Positions 8,635 to 16,936 of a DNA stretch of 64,000 bases are shown here, piece after piece. Position 1 is the stretch's first letter; every line of letters starts with the position of its first letter. The notes under the pieces are model-generated. The model made no database searches. It was not told where the DNA came from and saw nothing but the letters and a program-made list of their open reading frames with translations. Source of the stretch: Cypionkella aquatica (lineage in GTDB: Bacteria > Pseudomonadota > Alphaproteobacteria > Rhodobacterales > Rhodobacteraceae). The stretch is from contig NZ_BSPP01000002.1 of the NCBI RefSeq assembly GCF_030161095.1, positions 315,789-379,788 of the forward strand, read 5' to 3'. The translations under genes were made by a program, and so were the position numbers.

Positions 8635-9381
8635 TTAGCTGGCGTAGGTCGCACCTTCGTCGTCCAGCAATGCCTTGATCTCGCGCAGATGGGCGTCGGC
8701 GTAGCCGGGGTAGCTGTCCCATTCGCCGGCGGTTTTCTCGGCGACCGCATCCGACAGAATCCGCAGCGGCTTGCCGGTTTGCAAGGCGCGGATATAGGTT
8801 TCAGCGGCGCGTTCAAAATAGGTCAGCCGGTTGAAGGCATCGGCGACCGATTGGCCGATGATCAGCACGCCGTGGTTGCCCATGATCATTGTGGTGATTT
8901 TGGGGTCGGCCAAAAGCTGCACACAGCGCGCGGCTTCTTCTTCAAACGCCATACCGCCGTAATCGGCATCCACCACTTGCCGCCCGAAGAACATCGCCGA
9001 GTTCTGGTCGATCGGGGGCAGATAGCTGTCGGCCAAGCTGGCCAAAACCGTGGCATGGATCGAATGAACATGCATCACGCAGCGCGCATGCGGCAAAGCG
9101 CGGTGGATGGAACCATGCAGGCCCCAGGCCGTCGGGTCCGGCGCATCGGGGCGGTTCATGGTCGAGGGGTCGTTGGCGTCGATTTCCAGCAGGCTCGATG
9201 CGGTGATCCGGCTGAAATGCCGCATATTCGGGTTCATCAGAAATTTGCTGCCATCAGCGTTCACCGCAAGGCTGAAGTGGTTCGAGACCGCCTCATGCAG
9301 GTTCAGCTTGACGCTCCAGCGAAAGGCTGCGGCCATATCGACGCGCTCGGCCCAGTGGGTGATATTGGCATGTGCGTTCAT
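8635..9381 (-). CDS. Class II aldolase/adducin-family protein
   Basis: A 248-residue protein starting at ATG 9381, preceded by GGAGAC. The zinc site of class II aldolases is visible: HVH at 104-106 in CVMHVHSIHA, and a later GNHGVLIIG giving the third histidine. Family members cleave or epimerise phosphorylated or free sugars, or decarboxylate; adducin-like bacterial members often act on hydroxyacids. The start overlaps the stop of the alpha/beta hydrolase gene upstream (ATGA), so the two are translationally coupled. The substrate is not determinable. Confidence 0.85.
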   Translation of the reverse strand: MNAHANITHWAERVDMAAAFRWSVKLNLHEAVSNHFSLAVNADGSKFLMNPNMRHFSRITASSLLEIDANDPSTMNRPDAPDPTAWGLHGSIHRALPHARCVMHVHSIHATVLASLADSYLPPIDQNSAMFFGRQVVDADYGGMAFEEEAARCVQLLADPKITTMIMGNHGVLIIGQSVADAFNRLTYFERAAETYIRALQTGKPLRILSDAVAEKTAGEWDSYPGYADAHLREIKALLDDEGATYAS

Positions 9382-10298
9382 GTGAAGTCTCCATAAGGCC
9401 AGTCGCCTTTCGACAGGGCGCTGATTGCATTGCATATTTCGGTGAAGGACGTGGCTGCGCGCGGCACTGATCCGCGCGCGCGCAGATAGCCATGCACCAT
9501 GCCGGGGGCGGTGAACGCTGCAGCTTTCCCGCCTGCTGCGCGGATCGCGGTTGCATAGGCATGTGCGTCATCGGCAAGCGGATCACATTCGGCGGCGATG
9601 GCGACCGTGGGCGGCAAGCCGCTGAAATCGATGGCCTGCAGTGGCGCCAGCGTGGGATCGCCCCGCACCTCTGCGCCGCCATTGCGGATGCCTGCGTAAA
9701 ACTCGACATCCGCCAAAGTCAGCATCGGCGCAAAAGCATGGGTCAGATAGCTGCCCTTGCTCCGATCGCCGCCAAGTCCGGGATAGATCAGCACTTGGCC
9801 CAAAATCCGCGCGCTGCTGCGCAGGGCATGCGCTGCGGCGGCGCAAAGATTGCCGCCTGCCGAATCGCCCGCCAAGACCAGTGGCCCCGGCAGTGCTCGG
9901 ACCACGGCGCAGACGTCCGCGAAGGCGGCGGGATGCTGATGCTCGGGTGACAATCGGTAATCGACAGCGACCACCTGTAGGCCTGTTGTCGCACAAAGAT
10001 CGGCGCAAACGTCATCATGGCTGTGCAAGCCCCCGACCACAAAGCCGCCGCCATGAACATAGACCACGCTTGGGCCTGCCCCGTCATAAACCCGGCAAGC
10101 CACCCCGGCGATGCTGCGGCCCTGCGCTGTCACGCCGGGCGGATAACCCCGGTGAAACTGCGCGCACATCGTATCATAGATCCGGCGCTGATCCGCGATG
10201 GTCAGGCTGGCGGTATCGGCGGGATAGCTGGCCTCGGTCTTTTGGATGAACTGCCACGTCGCGGCGTCGATAAGAATTTGGTAATCTGGCTCTGGCAT
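9378..10298 (-). CDS. Alpha/beta hydrolase, hormone-sensitive-lipase (HSL) family
   Basis: A 306-residue esterase-type protein from ATG 10298. The oxyanion motif HGGG is at 82-85 (YVHGGGFVVGG), the nucleophile motif GDSAGG has Ser146, Asp lies in ECDPLADD and His in MVHGY. This is the full HSL-family set. Such enzymes hydrolyse short-chain esters, lactones or amides in the cytoplasm. It is first in a two-gene unit with the class II aldolase and faces the transporter cluster, so the pair may act on the same catabolic route. An upstream in-frame start at 10418 is possible but lacks family-like sequence. Confidence 0.87.
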   Translation of the reverse strand: MPEPDYQILIDAATWQFIQKTEASYPADTASLTIADQRRIYDTMCAQFHRGYPPGVTAQGRSIAGVACRVYDGAGPSVVYVHGGGFVVGGLHSHDDVCADLCATTGLQVVAVDYRLSPEHQHPAAFADVCAVVRALPGPLVLAGDSAGGNLCAAAAHALRSSARILGQVLIYPGLGGDRSKGSYLTHAFAPMLTLADVEFYAGIRNGGAEVRGDPTLAPLQAIDFSGLPPTVAIAAECDPLADDAHAYATAIRAAGGKAAAFTAPGMVHGYLRARGSVPRAATSFTEICNAISALSKGDWPYGDFT

Positions 10299-10478
10299 GA
10301 TGAGAACGACCCCGGTGCTATCGACCTGATCATGGCGGGCAAAACCGGCAGTTTCAACGTCTAACCGTCGCCACAATTCATCTGAAAATGCCCGATTACA
10401 TTCCAAATTCCGCCGCAAGCGCCGCCTAGAGTTAACCTCACAGACGCAGAACGCCTGCCATGTTTATGGGGAACAATC

Positions 10479-10913
10479 GTGCAAGTCATTCGGTCACTAG
10501 AACAAATTGATGCCACCCCGGTTGGGCTTGGCATCCGGGTGATGCTTGTCACCCAAGGCAACGACGCAAGCGTGTTGCCGCGCAGGCTTGCTGGTCTGGG
10601 TGGCAAAGTTGAAATGGCCGAAGATCTGTTCGTCGGATTGGAAGCGGTGATTGACGATCCCGCCGGATATGGGCTTTTCGTGATTGATTGCGATGCGATT
10701 GGCGGCATTGATGCAGGCCGTCGGGCGCAGGGGTTGATGGTCGATGTGGTGCGGCGGGTGCCGATCATCCTGATTTCGTCGGAATGTTCGGTGCAGGAAT
10801 TTCCGGAAGAGCGTGGCCAAGCGGTGGTGCTGCGCGGCCCGGCATCGGGTCTGTCGTTGCGGGTCGGGTTTGAACATGCTTTGCGGGATCGGCTGGCGGC
10901 GCGGATGATCTGA
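10479..10913 (+). CDS. Receiver-like protein of unknown function
   Basis: A 144-residue protein with the alternating strand/helix pattern of a CheY-like fold. GIRVMLVTQG resembles beta1, YGLFVIDCDAIGG resembles the beta3 phosphoacceptor strand, and VPIILISS resembles beta4. The acidic pair expected at the end of beta1 is not seen, so it may not be phosphorylated normally. The GTG start at 10479 follows GGGGA at good spacing. There is no output domain and no neighbouring kinase. Related receiver-like proteins are common in this bacterial family, but I cannot assign a partner. Confidence 0.6.
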   Translation: MQVIRSLEQIDATPVGLGIRVMLVTQGNDASVLPRRLAGLGGKVEMAEDLFVGLEAVIDDPAGYGLFVIDCDAIGGIDAGRRAQGLMVDVVRRVPIILISSECSVQEFPEERGQAVVLRGPASGLSLRVGFEHALRDRLAARMI

Positions 10914-10952
10914 TACGCCTCCGTTCGGGGCGCTGATCAGGAAGTTGCCAAA

Positions 10953-10980
10953 TAAAAAAGGGCGCCCAGAAGCGCCCCCT
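10953..10980 (-). terminator. Rho-independent terminator of the cold-shock gene
   Basis: On the minus strand a GGGCGC / GCGCCC stem (10960-10965 with 10972-10977) is followed by TTTTTTATT. It lies 66 bp after the cold-shock stop codon. Confidence 0.75.
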
Positions 10981-10999
10981 TCAGATACATCATTACGGC

Positions 11000-11059
11000 T
11001 TCAGGCCAGCTCGCGTCAGGCCAAGTCGCTTCAGATCGCTCAGCGTTAGGCCAGTGCCA
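11000..11059. repeat. Four degenerate 15-bp tandem units at the 3' end of the cold-shock gene
   Basis: Units begin at 11000, 11015, 11030 and 11045, with the pattern (T/G)T(C/T)AGGCCA. Units 1 and 2 match at 12 of 15 positions; units 3 and 4 are weaker. The last unit covers the stop codon of the cold-shock gene, and on its strand the repeats place further in-frame stop codons after it. It probably arose by slippage. Confidence 0.4.
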
Positions 11060-11252
11060 GATTGGTCGCCGATTCGCGGCCATCACGGCCTGCTTCGATG
11101 TCAAACGTGACCGGCTGGCCATCTTTCAGCGAACGCAAACCTGCACGCTCGAGTGCCGAGATGTGGACGAACACATCCTTTTTGCCGCCTTCCGGGGCAA
11201 TAAAGCCGAAGCCTTTGGTTTCGTTAAACCATTTCACGGTGCCCTTAGCCAT
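11046..11252 (-). CDS. Cold-shock domain protein (CspA family)
   Basis: A 68-residue single cold-shock domain, the usual length. RNP1 is KGFGFI at 13-18 and RNP2 is VFVHIS at about 27-32. It binds single-stranded RNA/DNA as an RNA chaperone in the cytoplasm. GGAGACATCACG precedes the ATG. The C-terminus is slightly extended (RDGRESATNLALA). It is monocistronic, with its own terminator at 10953-10980. Confidence 0.95.
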   Translation of the reverse strand: MAKGTVKWFNETKGFGFIAPEGGKKDVFVHISALERAGLRSLKDGQPVTFDIEAGRDGRESATNLALA

Positions 11253-11415
11253 CGTGATGTCTCCTTTAGCAGTGCCGCCCGCGAGATTGCGGCGGCTTGG
11301 CGCAGTCAGCTACGTCGAATGCTGTGGCCGAGAACGGAGACAGAGATCGCATAGAATTACCGTCGCACCCTTTGATATGGGCTGTTCTGACCACAGATCA
11401 AGAAAAAATTGCCGC

Positions 11416-11616
11416 TCAGGCGTGTTCTGCGCGGTGCGGCGCTTTCGCTTTGCGCCGGGGCAGCATCGCATAGCCAAGCAACAGGATTGCCGCTGCGCAG
11501 CCGATGCCACTCCACAACCCCAGGGCTGTCATCCAGCTGACCTGCAAGGCGACAAGGCTGAACATGGCCGAAATGAAGCCGAGCATTCCGCCTGCAATCA
11601 TTGAGACAATGGCCAT
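11416..11616 (-). CDS. Small two-helix membrane protein of unknown function
   Basis: A 66-residue protein from ATG 11616, which has a strong RBS (GGAGGGCAGG). Two hydrophobic segments (about 4-27 and 32-51) are followed by a basic tail (PRRKAKAPHR), suggesting a hairpin in the inner membrane with a cytoplasmic C-terminus. It lies 121 bp downstream of recR on the same strand and may be at the end of that transcript. I do not recognise the family. Confidence 0.6.
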   Translation of the reverse strand: MAIVSMIAGGMLGFISAMFSLVALQVSWMTALGLWSGIGCAAAILLLGYAMLPRRKAKAPHRAEHA

Positions 11617-11737
11617 CCTGCCCTCCAGTTCTTGGTGAGACCGAGATAAGCCGCAGAATAAGGCGGGAATACGGCCAAAGCGCGGTATGGTTGTGAACAG
11701 CGTTAAGGCAGCGGTGGATCGGTTGCGCAAAGGCCGC

Positions 11738-12328
11738 TTAGAACTGGCGCCGCGCACGCAGGGCCGCGCCGATGGTGCCATCATCCAGATAATTCAACTC
11801 GCCACCAATCGGCACACCCTGCGCCAAAGAGGTGATCTGAACGCCAAGGCCCGCCAGCGCATCCGCGATATAATGCGCGGTGGTCTGGCCATCGACGGTG
11901 GCGTTCAGCGCCAGAATAACCTCGGTCGCATCGCGGGCACGATCCACCAGCCGCGGGATGCCAAGCTGATCCGGCCCGATCGCATCCAGCGCCGAAAGCG
12001 TACCGCCCAGCACATGATAGCGACCCTTGAACGCCCCACCGCGTTCCATCGCCCACAGGTCCGAGACATCCTCGACCACGCAAATCTCACCATTCGCGCG
12101 GGCGTCGTCGGCGCAGATCGGGCAAATCTCGGCGGTGCCGATATTGCCGCAGATCGTGCAATCCTTTGCCGTCAAAGCCACAGTTGCCATCGCTTGCGCC
12201 AACGGAGCCATCAGCGGGCCGCGTTTTTTCAGCAGTGCCAGCACAGCCCGACGCGCCGACCGAGGCCCTAGCCCCGGCAGCCGCGCCATCAACTCGATCA
12301 GCGTTTCAATATCGCGCGATTGCTCCAT
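11738..12328 (-). CDS. recR: Recombination mediator RecR
   Basis: A 196-residue protein, near the usual 198-200. An N-terminal helix-hairpin-helix segment ([13 protein letters not shown]) is followed by a zinc finger with C57, C60, C69 and C72, then a Toprim domain ([12 protein letters not shown]) and the conserved C-terminus. It acts with RecF/RecO in loading RecA at gapped DNA. It sits downstream of ybaB and dnaX in the common bacterial order. Confidence 0.95.
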   Translation of the reverse strand: MEQSRDIETLIELMARLPGLGPRSARRAVLALLKKRGPLMAPLAQAMATVALTAKDCTICGNIGTAEICPICADDARANGEICVVEDVSDLWAMERGGAFKGRYHVLGGTLSALDAIGPDQLGIPRLVDRARDATEVILALNATVDGQTTAHYIADALAGLGVQITSLAQGVPIGGELNYLDDGTIGAALRARRQF

Positions 12329-12340
12329 CTGGCTGGCAGC

Positions 12341-12685
12341 TTAGATCGGCAGTTTGAAATCGGCGGGCAAACCAAGCGCTTGCGTCATCTTCTGCATCTC
12401 GGCCACATTGCGGGCATGGCCCTTGACCTGTGCATCCTTGATTGCGGCGATGATCAGATCTTCGACGACTTCCTTTTCCGAAGCGACCAGAATCGACGGG
12501 TCGATATCCAGCCCGGTGACTTCGCCCTTGCAGGTTGCACGCGCCTTGACCAAGCCGCCGCCCGATTCACCGACGACCACAGTGCGCGCCATTTCTTCCT
12601 GCAGTTCGGCCATCTTGCCCTGCATTTCCTGCGCGGCTTTCATCATTTTGGCCATATCGCCAATGCCGCCCAAACCTTTTAGCAT
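12341..12685 (-). CDS. YbaB/EbfC-family nucleoid-associated protein
   Basis: A 114-residue protein with the YbaB signature: MKAAQEMQGKMAELQEEMA helix, VVGESGGGLVKARATCKGE hairpin and a D-x-LEDLI-like region (VVEDLIIAAIKDA). It dimerises and binds DNA. It sits 9 bp after dnaX and 12 bp before recR, a conserved trio, so all three are probably co-transcribed. Confidence 0.93.
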   Translation of the reverse strand: MLKGLGGIGDMAKMMKAAQEMQGKMAELQEEMARTVVVGESGGGLVKARATCKGEVTGLDIDPSILVASEKEVVEDLIIAAIKDAQVKGHARNVAEMQKMTQALGLPADFKLPI

Positions 12686-12694
12686 GTTCTCTCC

Positions 12695-14449
12695 TTAGTC
12701 ATCCTCAAACGGATCCCATTCGTCTTCGACTTCGGGCAAAGCCTCGATCGCCGCAGTCGCGGCCATCGCCTCTGCCGTTCTGATTTCGGTGATCGCAGCG
12801 CCCGGAAACGCCAGCATCACCGCTTGCACCAAGGGATTTTCCATCGCCTCGGCGCGCTGTGCGTTCTGTGCCGCATCGCGCTCTTCGGCCAAGGTGGCAG
12901 CGCCGCCGGTGCTTACCACCGACACACCCCAACGCGCGCCGGTCCAGCCCTGCAAGCGCTGCGAAAGGCGCGCGGCAAGGTCAGATTTCGCACCCGGAGC
13001 CGGTTCAAACTCGATCCGCCCCGGTGCGTATTTCACCAGCTTGACGCCTTCTTCGACCTCAACCAGCAGCCGCATGTCGCGCTTTTCGCGGATCAACTCA
13101 ACCACTTGCGCAAAGCTGGCATAGACGACCAGCTGATTTTCCGCGACCGCCAAGGCCTGACCGCCCTGCATGACCGGGCCGCGCATCGGGGCCGCAGGGG
13201 CCATCCGCAATGCGCCATGCACCATGCCGCCCCCACCGCCGCCGCCTGCCGGGGCGCCACCCGTAGGCCGCGCCGGGGCCGATTGCGACATCAGCTTTTT
13301 CACCAAAGTTTCGGGGTCTGGCAGATCGGCCACATGGGTCAGCCGGATCACCGCCATCTCGGCAGCCATCATCGCATTGGGGGCAAGCGCCACTTCTTCT
13401 AACGCTTTCAACAGCATCTGCCACATCCGCGTCAGCACCCGCATGGGCAGAACGGCGGCCATCGCCAGCCCGCGTTCACGCTCGTCCTGCGGGGTGGTCG
13501 GGTCTTCGGCGGCTTCGGGGGTGATCTTGATCACCGAAATCCAATGGGTGATCTCGGCCAGATCGCGCAACACCGCCATCGGATCAGCCCCATCGGCATA
13601 TTGGCCAGACAACTCTGCCAGCGCCCCGGCCGCATCGCCTTTCATGATCAAATCAAACAGATCAAGCACCCGGCCACGATCCGCCAGCCCCAGCATGGCG
13701 CGCACCTGATCGGCGGTGGTTTCGCCCGCGCCATTGGAAATCGACTGATCCAGCAGCGAGGTCGCATCGCGGGCCGAGCCTTCTGCCGCCCGCGCGATCA
13801 GCGCCAAAGCGCCATCGGTGATCTGCGCGCCTTCCGCATCTGCAATCTTGCGCATCAGCGCCATCTGCACCTCTGGCTCGATCCGTTTCAGATCAAAGCG
13901 CTGACATCGCGACAGAACCGTCACCGGAACCTTGCGGATTTCCGTGGTGGCAAAGATGAACTTCACATGCGCTGGCGGTTCTTCCAGCGTTTTCAGCAGC
14001 GCGTTGAAGGCCGCGTTCGACAGCATATGCACTTCGTCGATGATATAGATCTTGTAGCGCGCCGATGCCGCCCGATAATGCACAGAGTCAATGACTTCGC
14101 GCATGTCGTTGACGCCGGTGCGGGAGGCCGCATCCATCTCCATCACGTCGACATGGCGGCCCTCGGCAATCGCCACGCAAGGCTCACACACCCCACAAGG
14201 TTCGGTGGTAGGCCCGCCCGCACCATCGGGGCCAACACAGTTCAGCCCCTTGGCGATGATCCGCGCTGTCGTGGTTTTGCCGGTGCCGCGGATGCCTGTC
14301 ATCATGAACGCATGCGCAATCCGGTCCGCCGCAAAGGCATTTTTCAGCGTGCGCACCATCGCCTCTTGCCCGACCAGATCGGCAAAGGTCGCGGGGCGGT
14401 ATTTGCGGGCCAGAACCTGATAGGTTTGCGGCGTGGTTTCGGTCATCAT
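12695..14449 (-). CDS. dnaX: DNA polymerase III subunit gamma/tau
   Basis: A 584-residue clamp-loader ATPase. Walker A GIRGTGKTT is at 52-60, a four-cysteine zinc module lies at about 71-90, IIDEVH is the Walker B box and LSRC is the SRC arginine-finger motif. Domain III is followed by a glycine-rich linker (GGGGGGG near 400) and a tau-type C-terminal region ending in an acidic tail. It starts at ATG 14449 or the adjacent ATG 14446. No obvious slippery site for a short gamma form was found. Confidence 0.95.
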   Translation of the reverse strand: MMTETTPQTYQVLARKYRPATFADLVGQEAMVRTLKNAFAADRIAHAFMMTGIRGTGKTTTARIIAKGLNCVGPDGAGGPTTEPCGVCEPCVAIAEGRHVDVMEMDAASRTGVNDMREVIDSVHYRAASARYKIYIIDEVHMLSNAAFNALLKTLEEPPAHVKFIFATTEIRKVPVTVLSRCQRFDLKRIEPEVQMALMRKIADAEGAQITDGALALIARAAEGSARDATSLLDQSISNGAGETTADQVRAMLGLADRGRVLDLFDLIMKGDAAGALAELSGQYADGADPMAVLRDLAEITHWISVIKITPEAAEDPTTPQDERERGLAMAAVLPMRVLTRMWQMLLKALEEVALAPNAMMAAEMAVIRLTHVADLPDPETLVKKLMSQSAPARPTGGAPAGGGGGGGMVHGALRMAPAAPMRGPVMQGGQALAVAENQLVVYASFAQVVELIREKRDMRLLVEVEEGVKLVKYAPGRIEFEPAPGAKSDLAARLSQRLQGWTGARWGVSVVSTGGAATLAEERDAAQNAQRAEAMENPLVQAVMLAFPGAAITEIRTAEAMAATAAIEALPEVEDEWDPFEDD

Positions 14450-14554
14450 GCCTCAGCGGATTCGAGTTGCGCCAGACTACGGCTTGGGCAGGCAAACGTA
14501 AACCAAAGAGGAACAGGTGCCACTGGCACTGGATCAAAATTAGCTAAAATCTGC

Positions 14555-14601
14555 TTTCATCTGTTCATAAATATCCCGGGGGTTTGGGGGCTGGCCCCCA
14601 A
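14555..14601. repeat. Rhodobacteraceae-type intergenic hairpin repeat (copy 2)
   Basis: The first 23 bases match copy 1 at 7693 in 22 positions, then the element diverges into a different hairpin, TTGGGGGC-TG-GCCCCCAA (14584-14601). It lies between rsgA's stop and the start of dnaX. The same AAATAT leader with a changed hairpin suggests modular elements. Confidence 0.55.
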
Positions 14602-14626
14602 TCAACATGACCTTCCCCAGCCAACC

Positions 14627-15643
14627 TTACCCACCGGGACGCCGCTTTGCTGCTGATTTCTTGGTATATTTCCCCGCCGCGCGCACTTTCGACACCTGCA
14701 TGGCAGAGGAATTGGCGCGCTCTTCCGCGCCCAGTTTGCGCCAGCTTTCCAAGCGGCGCGCATCGACGACACCGGCCTTGATCGCCGCCTGCACCGCGCA
14801 GCCCGGCTCGACCGTGTGCTTGCAATCGCGGAAACGGCAGCCGGCCGCCAGATCAATCAGATCGGAAAACAGCACGTCGATGCCATCCGCCACATCGGTC
14901 AGCTGCAACTCGCGCACGCCGGGCGTGTCGATCAGCCAGCCGCCCGTGGGCAGCGCCAAAAGATAGCGCGAGGTGGTGGTGTGGCGGCCCTTGGCGTCGT
15001 CTTCGCGCACCGCACCGGTTTCCAGAGCGCCGCCGGTCAAGCTGTTGGCCAGCGTGGATTTCCCCACCCCGGAGGAGCCCAGCAGCACCACGGTCTGCCC
15101 CGCGCGGCACCATGGATCCAGCACGCCCAGATCGCCGGATTTGGCGTTCAGCGCCACCACGGCCATGCCTGCCGACAGACCTTCGGCGCGGGCGATATAA
15201 GGGGCGGCTTCGGCCATATCGGCTTTGGTTAGCACCAGAACCGGGGTGATCCCGGCGGAATGGGCGAGGACCAGATAACGCTCTAACCGGGCCTCGTTGA
15301 AATCAGCATTGCAGGATGTGACCACGAACATCGTATCGACATTGGCGGCGATCAGCTGTGCGACCGTGCCAGTGCCTGCCGCGCGGCGTTGCAGCAGGCT
15401 GATGCGGTCCAGCACGCGGCCCACGCGCGGGCCATCGGCCAACACCCAATCGCCGACCGCCATCGCCGCCACCGACAGCGTCGGCGGGCACAGCAGTTCC
15501 ACAGCGCCCGTGGCGGTCAACGCCAGCACCCGGTCGCGGTGCAAAGAGCTTAGCCGCGCAGGCACAAGGGCTGCATCCTCGTCGGTCAATTGTTCTGAGA
15601 AATGGTCAGACCAGCCAAGCGCGGGCAGAGAGAAATCAGGCAA
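14627..15643 (-). CDS. rsgA: Ribosome small-subunit biogenesis GTPase RsgA
   Basis: A 338-residue circularly permuted GTPase. An OB-fold N-terminus is followed by G4 TKAD at 139-142, then G1 GSSGVGKST at 189-197 and G3 DTPG at 239-242. A zinc finger has C269, C274, H276 and C282. This order is diagnostic of RsgA/YjeQ. It assists late 30S maturation. A basic Lys/Arg tail ends the protein. The G1 motif and zinc ligands are all intact. Confidence 0.94.
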   Translation of the reverse strand: MPDFSLPALGWSDHFSEQLTDEDAALVPARLSSLHRDRVLALTATGAVELLCPPTLSVAAMAVGDWVLADGPRVGRVLDRISLLQRRAAGTGTVAQLIAANVDTMFVVTSCNADFNEARLERYLVLAHSAGITPVLVLTKADMAEAAPYIARAEGLSAGMAVVALNAKSGDLGVLDPWCRAGQTVVLLGSSGVGKSTLANSLTGGALETGAVREDDAKGRHTTTSRYLLALPTGGWLIDTPGVRELQLTDVADGIDVLFSDLIDLAAGCRFRDCKHTVEPGCAVQAAIKAGVVDARRLESWRKLGAEERANSSAMQVSKVRAAGKYTKKSAAKRRPGG

Positions 15644-15766
15644 ATGGCATCCTTTTACGCCAGATCAGGCCCGCGAACCTTACGCCGCCCGACGCAGTGC
15701 AGCAAGCCGGGGCTTGCACCTGTCTGCGCAAAGCCGCAGGTTGCGGGCAAAACCCCCGGAGCGCCC

Positions 15767-16306
15767 ATGTCCACCACACTCCCCGCCCGCATTGCCATCC
15801 TGACCGTGTCTGACCGGGCGTCAAAGGGGGAATACGAGGATCGTGGTGGCCCGGCTGCCGAAGACTGGCTGCGGCGGGTGATCACCTCGCCCGTCGAAAT
15901 CCTGCGCCGCATCACCCCGGATGGGCGGGCCGAGGTGGCGGCGGAACTTTGCGATCTCGCCGACACTTGGCACGCTGATCTGATCCTTGCCACTGGTGGC
16001 ACTGGCCCCAGTCCGCGCGACCAAACGCCCGAGGCGATGGCCGATGTGATCAAGATGGACCTGCCGGGTTTTGGCGAGGCGATGCGGGTGGCCAATGGCC
16101 GCGTCGTGGCCACCGCCATCCTGTCGCGGCAATCGGCGGGGGTGCGTGGCAAGACCTTGATCATCACCTTGCCCGGCAGCCCGAACGCCATCGCCACCAG
16201 TCTAGAGGCGATTTTCGCCGCGGTGCCCTATTGCCTTGATCTGATCGGCGCGGGCAGGATTGAAACCGACCCCGCGATCATCAAGGCGCATCGCCCAAAG
16301 GCGTGA
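15767..16306 (+). CDS. mog: Molybdopterin adenylyltransferase (MogA/MoaB family)
   Basis: A 179-residue protein started at ATG 15767 after GGAG. The family motifs are SDRAS near 15 and TGGTGPSPRDQTPEA at 76-90, and the C-terminus has the LPGSPNA segment. MogA adenylylates molybdopterin before molybdenum insertion; MoaB homologues are close, so the exact subgroup is less sure, though length and the PEA motif favour Mog. It is divergent from rsgA. A 14-bp perfect palindrome begins 12 bp after the stop. Confidence 0.85.
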   Translation: MSTTLPARIAILTVSDRASKGEYEDRGGPAAEDWLRRVITSPVEILRRITPDGRAEVAAELCDLADTWHADLILATGGTGPSPRDQTPEAMADVIKMDLPGFGEAMRVANGRVVATAILSRQSAGVRGKTLIITLPGSPNAIATSLEAIFAAVPYCLDLIGAGRIETDPAIIKAHRPKA

Positions 16307-16317
16307 CGTGCATCGCT

Positions 16318-16405
16318 GTCCCCGCGGGGACGGGCGCAAATCTGTCCCAGCGGGGACACACTTGTGGTTAACGTCGCAGTTTATGGCATTTTCCACAACA
16401 TCTTG
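16318..16405. repeat. Palindrome plus TGTCCC/TTGTGG element (copy A)
   Basis: A perfect GTCCCCG/CGGGGAC palindrome (16318-16331) is followed by TGTCCC-AGCG-GGGACA (16343-16358), then CTTGTGGTT and, about 26 bases on, TTCCACAACAT. TTGTGG and CCACAA form a second inverted repeat. The TGTCCC hairpin through the CCACAACAT end recurs at 32540-32601 in the same order. It is noncoding, lying between the convergent mog and DUF4864 genes. Confidence 0.6.
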
Positions 16406-16420
16406 TGTCTGTCCGCGCCT

Positions 16421-16819
16421 TTACGCCCCGACACCCTGCTGGGGCAACAGCTGCACCGCGTTGATTTGCCAGCCGTCGGCGGTTTCAATCATCATGTAAT
16501 CCAGCAGATAGGTCCGCCCACCCGCATCGGTGATCATCACCCTTTGCCACAGATTCCCCGCCACTGTGCGCAACTCGAGCATGCGCACCGCATCGTGGCG
16601 CCAGACCATCGGATAAAGCTTTTGCACCATCACGCCAAACTGGTCCGGGGTGCCGAAAATGCCTTTGATCGTCGGCGAGGCATAGGTCCATGCCTTTGGC
16701 ACATCCTCGGCGTTAAATGCCTCTAGCTGCGATGCGATGGTCTGTTGTATCGGCGCTTCTTGCGCCGCGGCAGGCAAGGCTATGGCGGCCAAAACCGCCC
16801 CGTAAAGGTAAAGTCGCAT
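16421..16819 (-). CDS. Secreted DUF4864 protein
   Basis: A 132-residue protein from ATG 16819 (GGGG upstream). The N-terminus is a signal peptide (LYLYGAVLAAIALPAAAQ, probable cleavage AAA-QE). The mature part begins IQQTIASQLEAFNAED and fits DUF4864, a small NTF2/SnoaL-like fold found mainly in alphaproteobacteria. The function is unknown. It is a single gene, convergent with mog. Confidence 0.75.
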   Translation of the reverse strand: MRLYLYGAVLAAIALPAAAQEAPIQQTIASQLEAFNAEDVPKAWTYASPTIKGIFGTPDQFGVMVQKLYPMVWRHDAVRMLELRTVAGNLWQRVMITDAGGRTYLLDYMMIETADGWQINAVQLLPQQGVGA

Positions 16820-16882
16820 CGCAACCCCTTTCACCACCGTCCCCAACAACAATGGTAAAGCAGCGCGGGGTTTCGTCAAATG

Positions 16883-16919
16883 AAAACCCCCGGCCCAAGC
16901 GGTAAACCTGGGCCGGGGG
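16883..16919 (-). terminator. Rho-independent terminator after lysyl-tRNA synthetase gene
   Basis: A ten-base perfect stem (16887-16896 with 16910-16919, CCCCCGGCCC and complement) is followed on the minus strand by TTTTCATTT. It lies 17 bp after the synthetase stop. Confidence 0.85.
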
Positions 16920-16936
16920 CGTAAATTTTCAGCAGC

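Noticed and set aside
12341-14449. Possible programmed frameshift in dnaX giving a short gamma subunit
   Set aside because: No A-rich slippery heptamer with downstream hairpin was seen; the glycine-rich segment is a run of GGC/GGT codons.
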